Of a stretch of 64,000 nt of DNA, positions 62,852-64,000 are shown piece after piece. The notes beneath the pieces are model-generated. The model was not told the DNA's origin. It was given only the letters and a program-made list of their open reading frames with translations, and did not search any database. Positions within the stretch are counted from its first letter, which is position 1; each line of letters opens with the position of its first letter. Location of the stretch: the NCBI RefSeq assembly GCF_041146795.1, contig NC_135170.1, forward strand, positions 4,702,533 to 4,766,532, read 5' to 3'. The position numbers were made by a program, and so were the translations under genes. The DNA comes from Maylandia zebra (taxonomy: Eukaryota; Chordata; Actinopteri; Cichliformes; Cichlidae).

Positions 62852-64000
62852 CAGGGAGTGCAGAATTATTAGGCAAATGAGTATTTTGTCCACATCATCC
62901 TCTTCCTGCATGTTGTCTTACTCCAAGCTGTATAGGCTCGAAAGCCTACTACCAATTAAGCATATTAGGTGATGTGCATCTCTGTAATGAGAAGGGGTGT
63001 GGTCTAATGACATCAACACCCTATATCAGGTGTGCATAATTATTAGGCAACGTCCTTTCCTTTGGCAAAATGGGTCAAAAGAAGGACTTGACAGGCTCAG
63101 AAAAGTCAAAAACAGTGAGATATCTTGCAGAGGGATGCAGCAGTCTCAAAATTGCAAAGCTTCTGAAGCGTGATCATCGAACAATCAAGCGTTTCATTCA
63201 AAATAGTCAACAGGGTCGCAAGAAGCGTGTGGAAAAACCAAGGCGCAAAATAACTGCCCATGAACTGAGAAAAGTCAAGCGTGCAGCTGCCAAGATGCCA
63301 CTTGCCACCAGTTTGGCCATATTTCAGAGCTGCAACATCACTGGAGTGCCCAAAAGCACAAGGTGTGCAATACTCAGAGACATGGCCAAGGTAAGAAAGG
63401 CTGAAAGACGACCACCACTGAACAAGACACACAAGCTGAAACGTCAAGACTGGGCCAAGAAATATCTCAAGACTGGTTTTTCTAAGGTTTTATGGACTGA
63501 TGAAATGAGAGTGAGTCTTGATGGGCCAGATGGATGGGCCCGTGGCTGGATTGGTAAAGGGCAGAGAGCTCCAGTCCGACTCAGACGCCAGCAAGGTGGA
63601 GGTGGAGTACTGGTTTGGGCTGGTATCATCAAAGATGAGCTTGTGGGGCCTTTTCGGGTTGAGGATGGAGTCAAGCTCAACTCCCAGTCCTACTGCCAGT
63701 TTCTGGAAGACACCTTCTTCAAGCAGTGGTACAGGAAGAAGTCTGCATCCTTCAAGAAAAACATGATTTTCATGCAGGACAATGCTCCATCACACGCGTC
63801 TAAGTACTCCACAGCGTGGCTGGCAAGAAAGGGTATAAAAGAAGAAAAACTAATGACATGGCCACCTTGTTCACCTGATCTGAACCCCATTGAGAACCTG
63901 TGGTCCATCATCAAATGTGAGATTTACAAGGAGGGAAAACAGTACACCTCTCTGAACAGTGTCTGGGAGGCTGTGGTTGCTGCTGCACGCAATGTTGATG
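62852..64000 (+). mobile_element. Tc1/mariner element, DD37E type (3' end beyond window)
   Basis: Starts CAGGGAGTGCAGAATTATTA after a TA dinucleotide (62850-62851). The word AATTATTAGGCAA recurs in the same orientation at 63036-63049, a sub-terminal direct repeat. The transposase gene begins at 63070. The right TIR lies outside the window. Confidence 0.88.
63070..64000 (+). CDS. Tc1/mariner transposase, DD37E (5' 310 codons, open to window end)
   Basis: ATG 63070 opens a frame with no stop to base 64000. The N-terminal helix-turn-helix pair includes KTVRYLAEGCSSLKIAKLLK and RKVKRAAAKMPLATSLAIFQ. The catalytic triad is D144 (LWTDEMRVSLDG), D237 (FMQDNAPSHASK) and E275 ([12 protein letters not shown]). 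There are 37 residues between the second D and the E, unlike the 34 of the 10038 transposase. DD37E is a recognised Tc1/mariner subgroup reported from insects and vertebrates. No internal lesion is seen, so the copy could be active if the last 30 or so codons and the right end are intact. Confidence 0.9.
   Translation, partial: MGQKKDLTGSEKSKTVRYLAEGCSSLKIAKLLKRDHRTIKRFIQNSQQGRKKRVEKPRRKITAHELRKVKRAAAKMPLATSLAIFQSCNITGVPKSTRCAILRDMAKVRKAERRPPLNKTHKLKRQDWAKKYLKTGFSKVLWTDEMRVSLDGPDGWARGWIGKGQRAPVRLRRQQGGGGVLVWAGIIKDELVGPFRVEDGVKLNSQSYCQFLEDTFFKQWYRKKSASFKKNMIFMQDNAPSHASKYSTAWLARKGIKEEKLMTWPPCSPDLNPIENLWSIIKCEIYKEGKQYTSLNSVWEAVVAAARNVD

Overview
The window is vertebrate nuclear DNA, almost certainly from a ray-finned (teleost) fish. 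Genes are split by GT-AG introns, there are long CA/GT microsatellites, and the intergenic space is crowded with typical teleost repeats: Tc1-like, hAT with 8-bp target duplications, L2-like LINEs, gypsy, copia and Penelope relics. I cannot name the species; the repeat mix suits a percomorph such as a cichlid.

Four host genes can be assembled exon by exon. (1) A ttc39b-like gene on the minus strand runs off the left edge; ten coding exons lie between 4720 and 194. (2) A complete four-exon ferritin H/M-type gene lies at 17295-18560, with a TATA box and a canonical iron-responsive element upstream. (3) An eleven-exon secreted lectin gene at 29906-34808 encodes a signal peptide, three F-type lectin (FTP) domains, a proline-rich linker and one C-type lectin-like domain. 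(4) A complete synaptotagmin of the syt1/2/5/8 group lies at 40477-45870 in eight coding exons. The four show no functional link to one another.

Much of the rest is a layered set of mobile elements. 9673-12650 is a Tc1 (DD34E) element broken by two later retro-insertions. 14648-16739 is a Tc1-type MITE holding a ZBED-type hAT. 19413-23403 is an hAT holding a GC-rich repeat. 23.6-25.0 kb holds gypsy, Tc1 and Penelope-like relics. 25260-27654 is a complete but non-autonomous LTR element whose two 541-bp LTRs look identical. 27947-28973 is an hAT with a broken BED finger. 48.1-55.9 kb holds inverted L2-like LINE copies, hAT MITEs and a copia relic. 55.86-60.70 kb is a nearly intact LINE. From 62852 to the right edge is an apparently intact Tc1/mariner transposase of DD37E type.

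The points most worth following are: the (TG)33 tract that forms the 3' splice site of an in-frame ttc39b exon; the triple-FTP plus C-type lectin architecture with a fossil FTP unit in its first intron; the young LTR element; and the 708-bp retro-insertion of unknown origin inside the Tc1 transposase. All calls come from reading the sequence by eye. Family names rest on recognised motifs, not on database searches.
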